From PMP191F sp047602185 (GTDB lineage: Bacteria; Bacteroidota; Bacteroidia; Chitinophagales; Chitinophagaceae), in the NCBI GenBank assembly GCA_047602185.1, contig JASGHY010000001.1, forward strand, positions 6,324,001 through 6,388,000: DNA of 64,000 nt. The letters run 5' to 3'. This document shows, piece after piece, positions 37,101 through 44,487 of the stretch (the first letter of the stretch is position 1; each line of letters starts with the position of its first letter). The notes below the pieces were generated by a model. The model did not search any database. It was not told the origin of the DNA and was given only the letters and a program-made list of their open reading frames with translations. A program made the translations under genes and the position numbers.

Positions 37101-37288
37101 AGATTGCCAAAAAAATGGCAATGCGTACAGCAAGTGTATATGTGTATGGAAACAACCTGCTGATGTTCACTAATTATAGCTGGTACGATCCTGAGTTCCC
37201 GTCAAACAACGTATTGCAGATGGGTGATGATGGTGGAAAATATCCTAAGAGAAGAGAATTGGGTATTGGTGTAAATGTTAATTTCTAA
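34166..37288 (+). CDS. SusC-like TonB-dependent outer-membrane transporter (second pair)
   Basis: 1040 residues: an unusually long N-terminal stretch before the signal core (FVFFQLFFIAVHAQ, ending near residue 35), a carboxypeptidase-regulatory-like domain, the DDVVVIGYGTQKKRDVTGAI linker, a plug domain with YGARGANGVILITTKRGK, and a barrel ending VNVNF. It pairs with the SusD-like gene 11 bp downstream. It is clearly diverged from the first SusC-like protein, so it probably imports a different glycan. The downstream hydrolases suggest a fucosylated uronic-acid polymer (inference). Confidence 0.95.
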   Translation: MERKAFPSVADLYCTCRSICLFVFFQLFFIAVHAQGGQKVRGVVKDMKGNPLSGVSVTVKGATTGAMTDSSGAYTITVPNENTILVFSLISYGSKDVAVAGKAVINVELAEQNTSMDDVVVIGYGTQKKRDVTGAISSINSKAIQERQPVTLADALQGQAAGVLVTTDNGDPAAQGSVQIRGASTLNSGNGPLYVIDGIISENGNFVNPADIETIDILKDASSTAIYGARGANGVILITTKRGKEGKPIISANFYHLSGKLAHKLRTISAAELRYYRRMRGDGNNGGNVDSLNPYLNADNDYQDLLFRTANKNVASLSIGGGQKGLNYYGGITYTDDQSIVINSWIKRLQSKINVGYQASKRLSISHSLAFAWQTGNNIPVGTTVKQVFERNPWTSIYRPDGSLAGYVESKRNPVAYALLSKDLDKNYTVQFNTQMNYTITKDLKFTTLFNAQLDNNNNNQFSPSSLTSGGNGDATGSNTTNRMFYWEYQAFLNYTKRIGQHNIAGTIGATADHKRNDGIYISTYKYLSEEINAGNVGTIDLSTGKTGTTAKALASAAQFVRLMYNYAGKYQVQGIFRRDGSSRFGSNNKWGNFYSGSAAWRFTDEKFMENLRDILYEGRLRASIGSVGNDNIGNTNYPWANTINFGENYYAGVSSAAPAVTLGNNEIHWEVTTSKNIGLDLSFLRGRLNFTVDYYVKNTSDLLYNASLPKETGKTNVNINLGAIRNTGLEMSLTGTPVLNKNLKWDVSGNITFQKGKITELYNHTSFVNGKWLIQEGGTIGDFFVWKNLGVYQWNESNAYDEKGRRLTPVIGANGAPDGSYLGYDGKTYAGTIYKKSRNGTILEGGDTEWYDKNNDGVIDDQDKLIGGNAIPTFFFGLSSTISYKNLTFSFLLNGQIGNKIYNSVANGQNTFSSTYSPPTWEAAVTSWQKQGDVSKYPLFSRKDNRGSISNGYNSLYIEDGSFIRLSSVRLSYGLTPKIAKKMAMRTASVYVYGNNLLMFTNYSWYDPEFPSNNVLQMGDDGGKYPKRRELGIGVNVNF

Positions 37289-37299
37289 AAAGAACCGCA

Positions 37300-38820
37300 A
37301 TGAAGAAAGTACAATTATATATAGTAGCAATGGCGCTGGCTGTAGTAAGTGCCACAGGTTGTAAAAAGTTCCTGGACGAAAAACCTTTAACCCAGGTAAC
37401 TACTGATGGTTATTTTAAATCACTGAACGATGTTAATGCTTCAATGGCGGGCGTATATGGCGCTTTCCAGGAAGCTATGACAGGTACCGGATCAGGCTTC
37501 AGCGGTTTTTATCATTACTGGGGAGAAAGCCGTTCCGATAATTTTGATAAAGGTCAGTACGGTGCTTCGAACGAGCTGGAGCTGACAATGAACCAGGTTA
37601 CATCTAACAACAAAACTGCTAACTGGACAGTATTATATAAAACGATCGGAAGAGCTAATACCTGCATCAAATACATTCCCCAGGCACAGCAATACGACAA
37701 CAGGGTTACCAATACTATACGTGATAATAACTTAGCCCAGTGTTATGCAATGCGCGCGGTTTGTTATTTCTATATTGCAAGGGTATGGGGTGATGCCGTG
37801 GTTTGGACTGAACCTTACGAAGATTACACCATTCCTTCCCGTATTCCACGCAGCAAGAAAGACTCTGTAATTGACAATGTGATCATCCCTGATCTGCAGA
37901 AAGCCTATAGCCTGATCCAGAAAAACCAGACGCCTACTGTATGGTATCTGAACGAAGCGGCTATTTGCGCTGCACTGGCCGATGTGTATATGTGGAAGAA
38001 AGACTATACCAATGCTGTAGCATGGATCCAGAAAGTATTCGCCGCAAAAGGCCCCAAAGGAACTGTACTGGCTGGTACCTCCGGCGCCAACCTGGAGCCT
38101 GCAGCAACCTGGAAAAACCTGTTCATCAATCCTACTACTACCAACGAGGCACTCTGGAGTATTAACTGGGATTTCACTTACAATGATTGCGCTTGCCTGG
38201 CAATTTCTATCGCCACATCAAATAATACTTTAGCTGTAGATGCTGTATTGCATACTGCATGGAAAGCACAAACAGGTGATATCCGTCCCAAATGGACGTA
38301 TGATACACTTACCGGAACCGGTCACATTGATAAAGTGGTGAAATACTACAATATTACCGGCAACAGCTTCCCTACAGGTACTGGTGCTCCACTGGCTAAC
38401 ACATACAACGTATACCTGGTAATGTACAGGTTGGGTGATGTATATCTTTCTTACGCAGAAGCGCTGAACAAACTGCACGATAAAACCAATGCGCTGAAAT
38501 ATCTCAACTTCATTCGTGTACGTGCAGGACTCGCAGCACTGGATATCAATGATGCTTCTATTGATACTGAAAACAAAATGGAAGATGTGATCCTGCAGGA
38601 AAGACAATACGAACTGTTTGCAGAAGGCAAGCGCTGGTTCGACCTGGTAAGAACAGATCATGTTAAAAAAATAATGGACCCTGTTCTTTTACGCAGGCAG
38701 TTATCCTACGGATCAGAATTAAAAGGCTTTGGAGATGATATGAATAAGGTACTGTGGCCCATCCTGCGCCAGAACCTGGAAGACAACAAAGCCCTTGCAC
38801 AAAATCCTTCATACAATTAA
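37300..38820 (+). CDS. SusD-like surface glycan-binding lipoprotein (second pair)
   Basis: 506 residues with a lipobox ending ATGC near residue 21, followed by KKFLDEKPLTQVTTDGYFKS, the standard SusD start. The family helices (AQCYAMRAVCYFYIARVWGD) and the C-terminal ILQERQYELFAEGKRWFDLVRTD motif are present. It is the lid and binding partner of the SusC-like protein encoded 11 bp upstream. Ligand is unknown. Confidence 0.95.
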   Translation: MKKVQLYIVAMALAVVSATGCKKFLDEKPLTQVTTDGYFKSLNDVNASMAGVYGAFQEAMTGTGSGFSGFYHYWGESRSDNFDKGQYGASNELELTMNQVTSNNKTANWTVLYKTIGRANTCIKYIPQAQQYDNRVTNTIRDNNLAQCYAMRAVCYFYIARVWGDAVVWTEPYEDYTIPSRIPRSKKDSVIDNVIIPDLQKAYSLIQKNQTPTVWYLNEAAICAALADVYMWKKDYTNAVAWIQKVFAAKGPKGTVLAGTSGANLEPAATWKNLFINPTTTNEALWSINWDFTYNDCACLAISIATSNNTLAVDAVLHTAWKAQTGDIRPKWTYDTLTGTGHIDKVVKYYNITGNSFPTGTGAPLANTYNVYLVMYRLGDVYLSYAEALNKLHDKTNALKYLNFIRVRAGLAALDINDASIDTENKMEDVILQERQYELFAEGKRWFDLVRTDHVKKIMDPVLLRRQLSYGSELKGFGDDMNKVLWPILRQNLEDNKALAQNPSYN

Positions 38821-38834
38821 TTGCTGCCATTATT

Positions 38835-39521
38835 ATGAAAATCAGAAAAACTTTTAATAGCCGTTGGTTACTGGTAGCAGTATCATCTGTATTGTTTACC
38901 AGCTGTTACAAAATGCAAACGGATTACAATCGTGATCCGGCGCCTTTGGACCCTCATATCAATAAATCTGCCTGGCAGTTCCTGAAAGACAGGTCTTATG
39001 CCAATAATACGGATACCGTTTTCCGGGTAATGTACGATGCGATTGTTTACAGCGAAATGGATACCCTGGAGTATGCCAAGTCAAACAAGACCTTCATTTT
39101 CATGAATAATACTTCTGCCAAAGCTGTATGGACAAATATTAAAACTTCAGCAAACGTGGCAGGCAAAAAATGGAGTGATTATCCTAAAGAGGCTGTAAGG
39201 AATTACCTGAAATACCTGATCCTCGACGGGGTGTACGATCACTATACCATTCCGGCATTGAATGATCTGTCTGTAGCAACACTGGCACCCAAGGGATATT
39301 TTGGAGGAGCTACATCACCTGTGGGTTTTGTGATCCCGTCTTATTCCCCGAATCCGGATTCACAGATGAAGATCCAGGTGGTAAACTCTTCACCATCCAA
39401 TACATCGGACTACCCGGTACAGCTTAATGACGTGTTAAACGTAGCTACCAGCAGCATCCTGGCTACCAATGGTACAGTGCATGTTATCGCTGGATATCTG
39501 ACTACCAATATTCCTCAATAA
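38835..39521 (+). CDS. Fasciclin-domain lipoprotein in the second SusCD operon
   Basis: 229 residues with a lipobox ending TSC near residue 21. One fasciclin-like domain is suggested by AWQFLKDRSY, the FRVMYDAIVYSEM helix, the SNKTFIFMNNTSAKAV strand and the closing NGTVHVIAGYL motif. Fasciclin domains mediate adhesion or protein binding; in this third slot after SusD the protein may replace a SusE-type binding protein. ATG 38835 is preferred since the upstream in-frame codons overlap the SusD gene. The gene ends 16 bp before a strong terminator. Confidence 0.78.
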   Translation: MKIRKTFNSRWLLVAVSSVLFTSCYKMQTDYNRDPAPLDPHINKSAWQFLKDRSYANNTDTVFRVMYDAIVYSEMDTLEYAKSNKTFIFMNNTSAKAVWTNIKTSANVAGKKWSDYPKEAVRNYLKYLILDGVYDHYTIPALNDLSVATLAPKGYFGGATSPVGFVIPSYSPNPDSQMKIQVVNSSPSNTSDYPVQLNDVLNVATSSILATNGTVHVIAGYLTTNIPQ

Positions 39522-39537
39522 TATTATAGAACGACCG

Positions 39538-39575
39538 GGGATTATTACGGGTAACACCGTGATAGTCCCTTTTTT
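39538..39575 (+). terminator. Rho-independent terminator closing the second SusCD operon
   Basis: Left arm GGGATTATTACGG (39538-39550), loop GTAACA and right arm CCGTGATAGTCCC (39557-39569) form a 13-bp stem with two G-U pairs, followed by six T. It separates the SusCD-fasciclin transcript from the GH2 cassette. Confidence 0.92.
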
Positions 39576-39663
39576 ATTTATGAAAACGTTTCCGCAAAAA
39601 AACTGTCACCGCAGGTAAATCCGCAACCATAGATACTGTACTAAAGTGATAGTTTTGGCAACT

Positions 39664-42135
39664 ATGATACACAAGCTCATCTATACCCGGTTTTGCTGCC
39701 TGTTTTTACTGTTGCTGGCTGCTTTTTCGTTAAAAGCCCAGCAATCTGTACGACTGATTGATAATTGGGAGTTTTTAAAACAAGACCTGGGGGGCATCTG
39801 GGAGGCTGTTCGGCCCGTAGCAAAGGGTAACCCGGAAAGTGTGCCTTTATGGCAAAATGTCCAATTACCTCATTGCGTAAATGCAACTGATGCGGTAGAT
39901 CCTGATGTAAACTATTACCAGGGGCCTTCCTGGTACCGTACGCAGTTAGTGATCAATAACCCTTATACAGCAGGCAGAACATTACTGCATTTTGAAGGGG
40001 TAGGGCAAAAATCAGAGGTCTATGTGTACACCACAAAAGTAGGTGCACATACCGGGGGCTATGATGAATGGACTGTCGATATTACCGACGCAGTAGAAGC
40101 ATTTAAAAAGACAGATATTTTCCAGAAACAGTTTAAAGGAAAAGTACCGGTATCTGTCCGCGTAGACAATTCCCGCGACCTGGAAATGATCCCTTCCGAT
40201 CTGTCTGACTTCAATTTATATGGTGGCATTTACCGCTATCTGAACCTGGTGTACACACCATCGCTCTCCATTGAACAGCTTTTTGCAAAAGCTACTGTGG
40301 CTGCCAATGGAAAAGCCGGAAACATCAGTATCTCATCCCGCTTTTATAATCCAAAGAATACTGGCAATGCAGCTGTTACTGTTACTGTATTTGACCCTGC
40401 CGGAAAGAAAAAACAGGAATTTACCAAAGCTGTTACTGTTACTGCCGGTAATGTAACGCTGGACGAATGTACTGTCAATGATCTGCAATTATGGTCGCCT
40501 GACAAACCTGTATTGTACACGGTAGTGGTTTCAGTGAAGACTGCAGACGGTGAATATCGTCAGCAGGAAAAAGTTGGCTTCCGGAGTTTTGAATTTGTTG
40601 ACAACGGGCCGTTTATGCTGAATGGCAAACGGTTACTGTTACGTGGTACCCACCGTCATGAAGACCACACGGGTGTTGCTGCTGCTATGACAGAAGAGAT
40701 GATGCGTTCAGAAATGATCATGATGAAAGAAATGGGCGTCAACTTCATCAGGCTGGGGCATTACCAGCAATCACGGATCATCCTGAATCTATGCGATAGC
40801 CTTGGTATCCTTGTATGGGAAGAGATTCCCTGGTGCCGTGGCGGCCTTGGTGGCCCTGTGTACCAGCAACAGGCAAAACGCATGCTCACCAATATGATAG
40901 AACAGCATTACAATCATCCGGCTGTTATTATCTGGGGCATGGGCAATGAAAACGACTGGCCCGGTGACTTTCCTGAATTTGATAAAGAAAAGATCAGGGT
41001 TTTTATGAAAGAAATACATGATCTTTCGCACAAACTGGATGATTCACGCAAAACAGCTATCCGTCGTTGTGATTTCTGTAAGGATATTGTAGATGTATAT
41101 TCTCCTTCTATCTGGGCCGGCTGGTATCGTGGTATTTATACCGAGTACAAACAGGCAACAGAAGAAGAGTTCAAAAAGGTAAAACATTTTCTGCATGTGG
41201 AATGGGGTGGTGATAGCCATGCCGGTCGTCATTCAGAAAATCCTGATAAAAGTTTACAGAGCATCAAAGTAAATAATGGGGCAGATGAACGTGCGGGAGA
41301 TGCATCTCTGTATGGCGGAGCTGCACGCGTATCAAAAGATGGTGACTGGAGTGAAACCTATCTTTGCAACCTGGTTGACTGGCACCTGAAAGAACAGGAA
41401 AATATGCCCTGGTTAACAGGTACTGCACAATGGCCTTTCAAAGATTTTTCAACACCGGTTCGTCCTGATAACCCGGTACCATATATGAACCAGAAGGGTG
41501 TGGTAGAACGTGATCTCACTAAAAAAGAATCCTATTATGTTTTCCAGTCTTATTGGACCACAACACCCATGGTGCATATTTACGGGCACACATGGCCTGT
41601 GCGTTGGGGCAATGCAGGTGAAGAGAAAATGATAAAAGTATATTCCAATTGCGATGAGGCCGAACTCTTCCTTAATGGAAAGAGCTTTGGTGTAAAAAAA
41701 CGCAACAGCCAGGATTTCCCTGCTGCCGGGCTTCGCTGGAATCTTGTATTCAATACAGGAGCTAATCATGTAAAAGTGGTAGCTAAAAAAGGAAAGACAA
41801 CTGTAGAGGATGCTATTGATTTTGTGTACCAGGCAGAAAAATGGAATAAGCCTGCAAAATTATCGTTCGAAAAGATCAGTGAGAAAGATGGTATAGCTAC
41901 TGTAGAAGTTACACTGCGCGATGAAAAAGGCGTATTATGTCTAGATGCCGCAAATTGGGTGCGTTTTGGTGTAACGGGTGATGCTACTATGATCGATAAC
42001 CAGGGAACTTCTTCGGGCTCACGTTTTGTACAGGTGTACAACGGCAGGGCTATCATCCGCATAAAAAAATCAAAAGGAATGGCAATGGCAAGTGTGCAAT
42101 CGGATGGCTTGCCTACTGCTATCATTCCCCTCTAG
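39664..42135 (+). CDS. GH2 family glycoside hydrolase (beta-galactosidase/beta-glucuronidase-like)
   Basis: About 823 residues with a signal peptide ending SLKAQ. The GH2 layout is visible: jelly-roll sugar-binding domain (WYRTQLVINN), Ig-like domain, TIM barrel with the acid/base Glu429 (WGMGNENDW) and probable nucleophile Glu513 (HVEWGGDSH), then C-terminal Ig-like domains. Substrate could be beta-galactoside, beta-glucuronide or beta-mannoside. ATG 39664 is taken; a GTG at 39646 would add six residues. It opens a tightly packed four-gene cassette, and the next gene starts three bases after its stop codon. Confidence 0.9.
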   Translation: MIHKLIYTRFCCLFLLLLAAFSLKAQQSVRLIDNWEFLKQDLGGIWEAVRPVAKGNPESVPLWQNVQLPHCVNATDAVDPDVNYYQGPSWYRTQLVINNPYTAGRTLLHFEGVGQKSEVYVYTTKVGAHTGGYDEWTVDITDAVEAFKKTDIFQKQFKGKVPVSVRVDNSRDLEMIPSDLSDFNLYGGIYRYLNLVYTPSLSIEQLFAKATVAANGKAGNISISSRFYNPKNTGNAAVTVTVFDPAGKKKQEFTKAVTVTAGNVTLDECTVNDLQLWSPDKPVLYTVVVSVKTADGEYRQQEKVGFRSFEFVDNGPFMLNGKRLLLRGTHRHEDHTGVAAAMTEEMMRSEMIMMKEMGVNFIRLGHYQQSRIILNLCDSLGILVWEEIPWCRGGLGGPVYQQQAKRMLTNMIEQHYNHPAVIIWGMGNENDWPGDFPEFDKEKIRVFMKEIHDLSHKLDDSRKTAIRRCDFCKDIVDVYSPSIWAGWYRGIYTEYKQATEEEFKKVKHFLHVEWGGDSHAGRHSENPDKSLQSIKVNNGADERAGDASLYGGAARVSKDGDWSETYLCNLVDWHLKEQENMPWLTGTAQWPFKDFSTPVRPDNPVPYMNQKGVVERDLTKKESYYVFQSYWTTTPMVHIYGHTWPVRWGNAGEEKMIKVYSNCDEAELFLNGKSFGVKKRNSQDFPAAGLRWNLVFNTGANHVKVVAKKGKTTVEDAIDFVYQAEKWNKPAKLSFEKISEKDGIATVEVTLRDEKGVLCLDAANWVRFGVTGDATMIDNQGTSSGSRFVQVYNGRAIIRIKKSKGMAMASVQSDGLPTAIIPL

Positions 42136-42138
42136 TCA

Positions 42139-44487
42139 ATGAAACGCATTACTGCCATATTGTTGTTGCTGATCGCTGCCGGTAATGCAGGTGCAAAAGA
42201 TATCTATGTATCACCCAATGGCAGTGATAACAACAGGGGCACAAAAGAAAGACCTTTCGCTACCCTTTATAAAGCACAACAAGAGGCAAGACTGTTTAAA
42301 GAAAAGGTGACCATCTACCTGAGAGGCGGTACTTACTACTTAAACCGTCCGTTGGAATTTACGATGGAGGACAGCCGTACAGAACAGGCTCCATTAATAT
42401 GGATGGCCTTTCCCGCTGAGCATCCGGTGCTGAAGGGTTCTGTACAATTAAAGGTCGGCTTCGAACTATTCAAAGATGGCATTTATAAAGCTACGCTGCC
42501 TGCTGATCTGCAGCCGATGGATCAGTTGTTTATAAATGGCGTACAGCAGCACATGGCGCGTTATCCAAATTACAAAGCGGGTGTTTTGCCGTACGGCGGT
42601 ACTGCGGCAGATGTCATCAGTCATACCCGTGTTGCAGGTTGGAAGGACCCTGCCGGTGGATTTGTACATGCCATGCACAGTGGCCAGTGGGGCGATATGC
42701 ATTATCGCATCACTGGCAAATACAATAATGACTCTTTATTGCTGGAAGGTGGATGGCAGAACAACAGACCATCACCCATGCACAGACAATATCGTTTTGT
42801 AGAGAATATTTTTGAAGAGTTAGATGCGGTTGGCGAATGGTATGCATCAGTCAATGATCACACTCTGTATTATATACCGGAGCCCGGTGCTAACCTGAAA
42901 AAAGCATTAATAGAAACACCGGTACTGGAAACCCTGGTTCAGGTAAAAGGAAGCCCCGGTAAACCGGTCAGCAATATCAGCTTCAATGGAATTGGGTTTT
43001 CCCAAACGCTTCGCACCTTCATGAAGAACAAAGAGCCTTTATTGCGCAGCGATTGGACAATTTGCCGTTCAGGAGCCCTTACCCTGGAATATGCAGAACA
43101 TTGCTCTATAGAGAACTGTACGTTTACAGAGCTAGGTGGTAACGCAATAGTGTATAGTAACTATAACCGGTACAATACAATTGAGGGATGCAATATCTTT
43201 AATATTGGCGCCAGTGCGGTTTGCTTCGTAGGCAACCCTGCCAGTGTGCGTTCTCCTGTTTATCGTTATGAAAAGTTTACTCCTTACGAACTGCTCGATA
43301 AAACACCTGGCCCAAAAGGTGACGATTTTCCCGCACAGTGTAAAGTATTCAATAACCTGATCCATAACATTGGTTTAACAGAGAAGCAGGTAGCAGGTAT
43401 ACAGCTATCAATGTCGCAGAATATAATAGTAGACCACAACACCATTTACAATGTACCGCGTGCCGGCATTAATGTAAGTGAAGGCTGCTGGGGCGGGCAT
43501 GAGATCTGTTACAATGACGTGTTCAATACGGTAATGGAAACAGGCGATCATGGCGCTTTTAATTCATGGGGGCGCGACAGGTACTGGCATCCTGTGCGAA
43601 CTGTAATGGACACGCTGGTAAAGAATCATCCTGAATTGATCCTGCTGGATGCTGTACAAACAACTACTATTCATCACAATCGTTTTCGTTGCGACAATGG
43701 CTGGGATATTGACCTGGATGATGGATCAAGCAGGTATTTTATATACAGTAATATTTGTTTGAATGGCGGTATTAAACTCCGTGAAGGGTTTCACAGAAGG
43801 GTAGAGAACAATATCATTATCAATAATACTTTCCATCCCCACGTATGGTTTGCCAATAGCGAGGATACCTTCCGCAGGAATATTGTGTCTGCAGCCTACC
43901 TGCCGATCCGTGTTAATGATTGGGGTAACGCGGTAGACAGTAATTTCTTCCCTGATAAGAATGCACTTAAAAAAGTGCAGCAATGGGGTGTGGATAAAAA
44001 CTCATTATACGGAAGTGCGATGTTCCGTGATTTCAGGCATGGGGATTATACAGTAGATGTTCTAAGCACTGCTTTTAGTCTTGGGTTTGAAAATGTAAAT
44101 ATGAATGTAGGTGTAATATCACCGGCGTTAAAACAACTGGCTGCAACTGTTCCGCTGCCACAAACATCTTTCATGGAAGATGCCGGTGGAAAAGCAGTTG
44201 CTTTTTTAAGTATTAAAGTGAAAAATCTGCAGACCCTGGCTGAGCGTTCAGCAACAGGTATGGATACAACAACAGGTGTACTGGTAACAGAAGTGCCGGA
44301 AACATCACCATTACACAATATTCTTTTGCCCAATGATGTGCTCCTTCAATTTGCAGATCAGCCGGTAACAGATGTAAAGTCATTATTTGCTGCCCGTATG
44401 CTGTTCCAGTCACGGCGTACTGCAGACCTGGTGATATTCCGTGACCAACGTCGTCAGCAATTAACCATTCCATTGAAACAACAATAA
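42139..44487 (+). CDS. Secreted right-handed beta-helix protein (GH141/GH120-like) with C-terminal PDZ domain
   Basis: 782 residues with a signal peptide ending GNAGA. The start DIYVSPNGSDNNRGTKERPF, followed by YLRGGTYYLNRPLEF, is typical of beta-helix glycosidases such as GH141 and GH120. Asn-rich beta-helix repeats fill the middle (NIIVDHNTIYNV, ENNIIINNTF). The last ~100 residues (from about genomic 44200) look like a PDZ domain: GVLVTEVPETSPLHN and LPNDVLLQFADQPVTD. GH141 includes alpha-L-fucosidases and xylanases; family choice is tentative. Its stop codon and the GH95 start share one base (TAATG), implying coupled translation. Confidence 0.72.
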   Translation: MKRITAILLLLIAAGNAGAKDIYVSPNGSDNNRGTKERPFATLYKAQQEARLFKEKVTIYLRGGTYYLNRPLEFTMEDSRTEQAPLIWMAFPAEHPVLKGSVQLKVGFELFKDGIYKATLPADLQPMDQLFINGVQQHMARYPNYKAGVLPYGGTAADVISHTRVAGWKDPAGGFVHAMHSGQWGDMHYRITGKYNNDSLLLEGGWQNNRPSPMHRQYRFVENIFEELDAVGEWYASVNDHTLYYIPEPGANLKKALIETPVLETLVQVKGSPGKPVSNISFNGIGFSQTLRTFMKNKEPLLRSDWTICRSGALTLEYAEHCSIENCTFTELGGNAIVYSNYNRYNTIEGCNIFNIGASAVCFVGNPASVRSPVYRYEKFTPYELLDKTPGPKGDDFPAQCKVFNNLIHNIGLTEKQVAGIQLSMSQNIIVDHNTIYNVPRAGINVSEGCWGGHEICYNDVFNTVMETGDHGAFNSWGRDRYWHPVRTVMDTLVKNHPELILLDAVQTTTIHHNRFRCDNGWDIDLDDGSSRYFIYSNICLNGGIKLREGFHRRVENNIIINNTFHPHVWFANSEDTFRRNIVSAAYLPIRVNDWGNAVDSNFFPDKNALKKVQQWGVDKNSLYGSAMFRDFRHGDYTVDVLSTAFSLGFENVNMNVGVISPALKQLAATVPLPQTSFMEDAGGKAVAFLSIKVKNLQTLAERSATGMDTTTGVLVTEVPETSPLHNILLPNDVLLQFADQPVTDVKSLFAARMLFQSRRTADLVIFRDQRRQQLTIPLKQQ

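Noticed and set aside
22144..37288. Sigma/anti-sigma (FecIR-type) control of the SusC genes
   Set aside because: Neither SusC-like protein has the extra N-terminal signalling domain, and no ECF sigma or FecR-type gene is adjacent.
38754..38834. Upstream start for the fasciclin lipoprotein, overlapping the SusD gene
   Set aside because: It would bury the lipobox signal 27 residues inside the protein.
39650..39657. TAGTTTTG as a Bacteroidota -7 promoter element for the GH2 cassette
   Set aside because: It matches TAnnTTTG, but no TTG/TTTG element lies at the right distance upstream, and transcription would start almost at the ATG.
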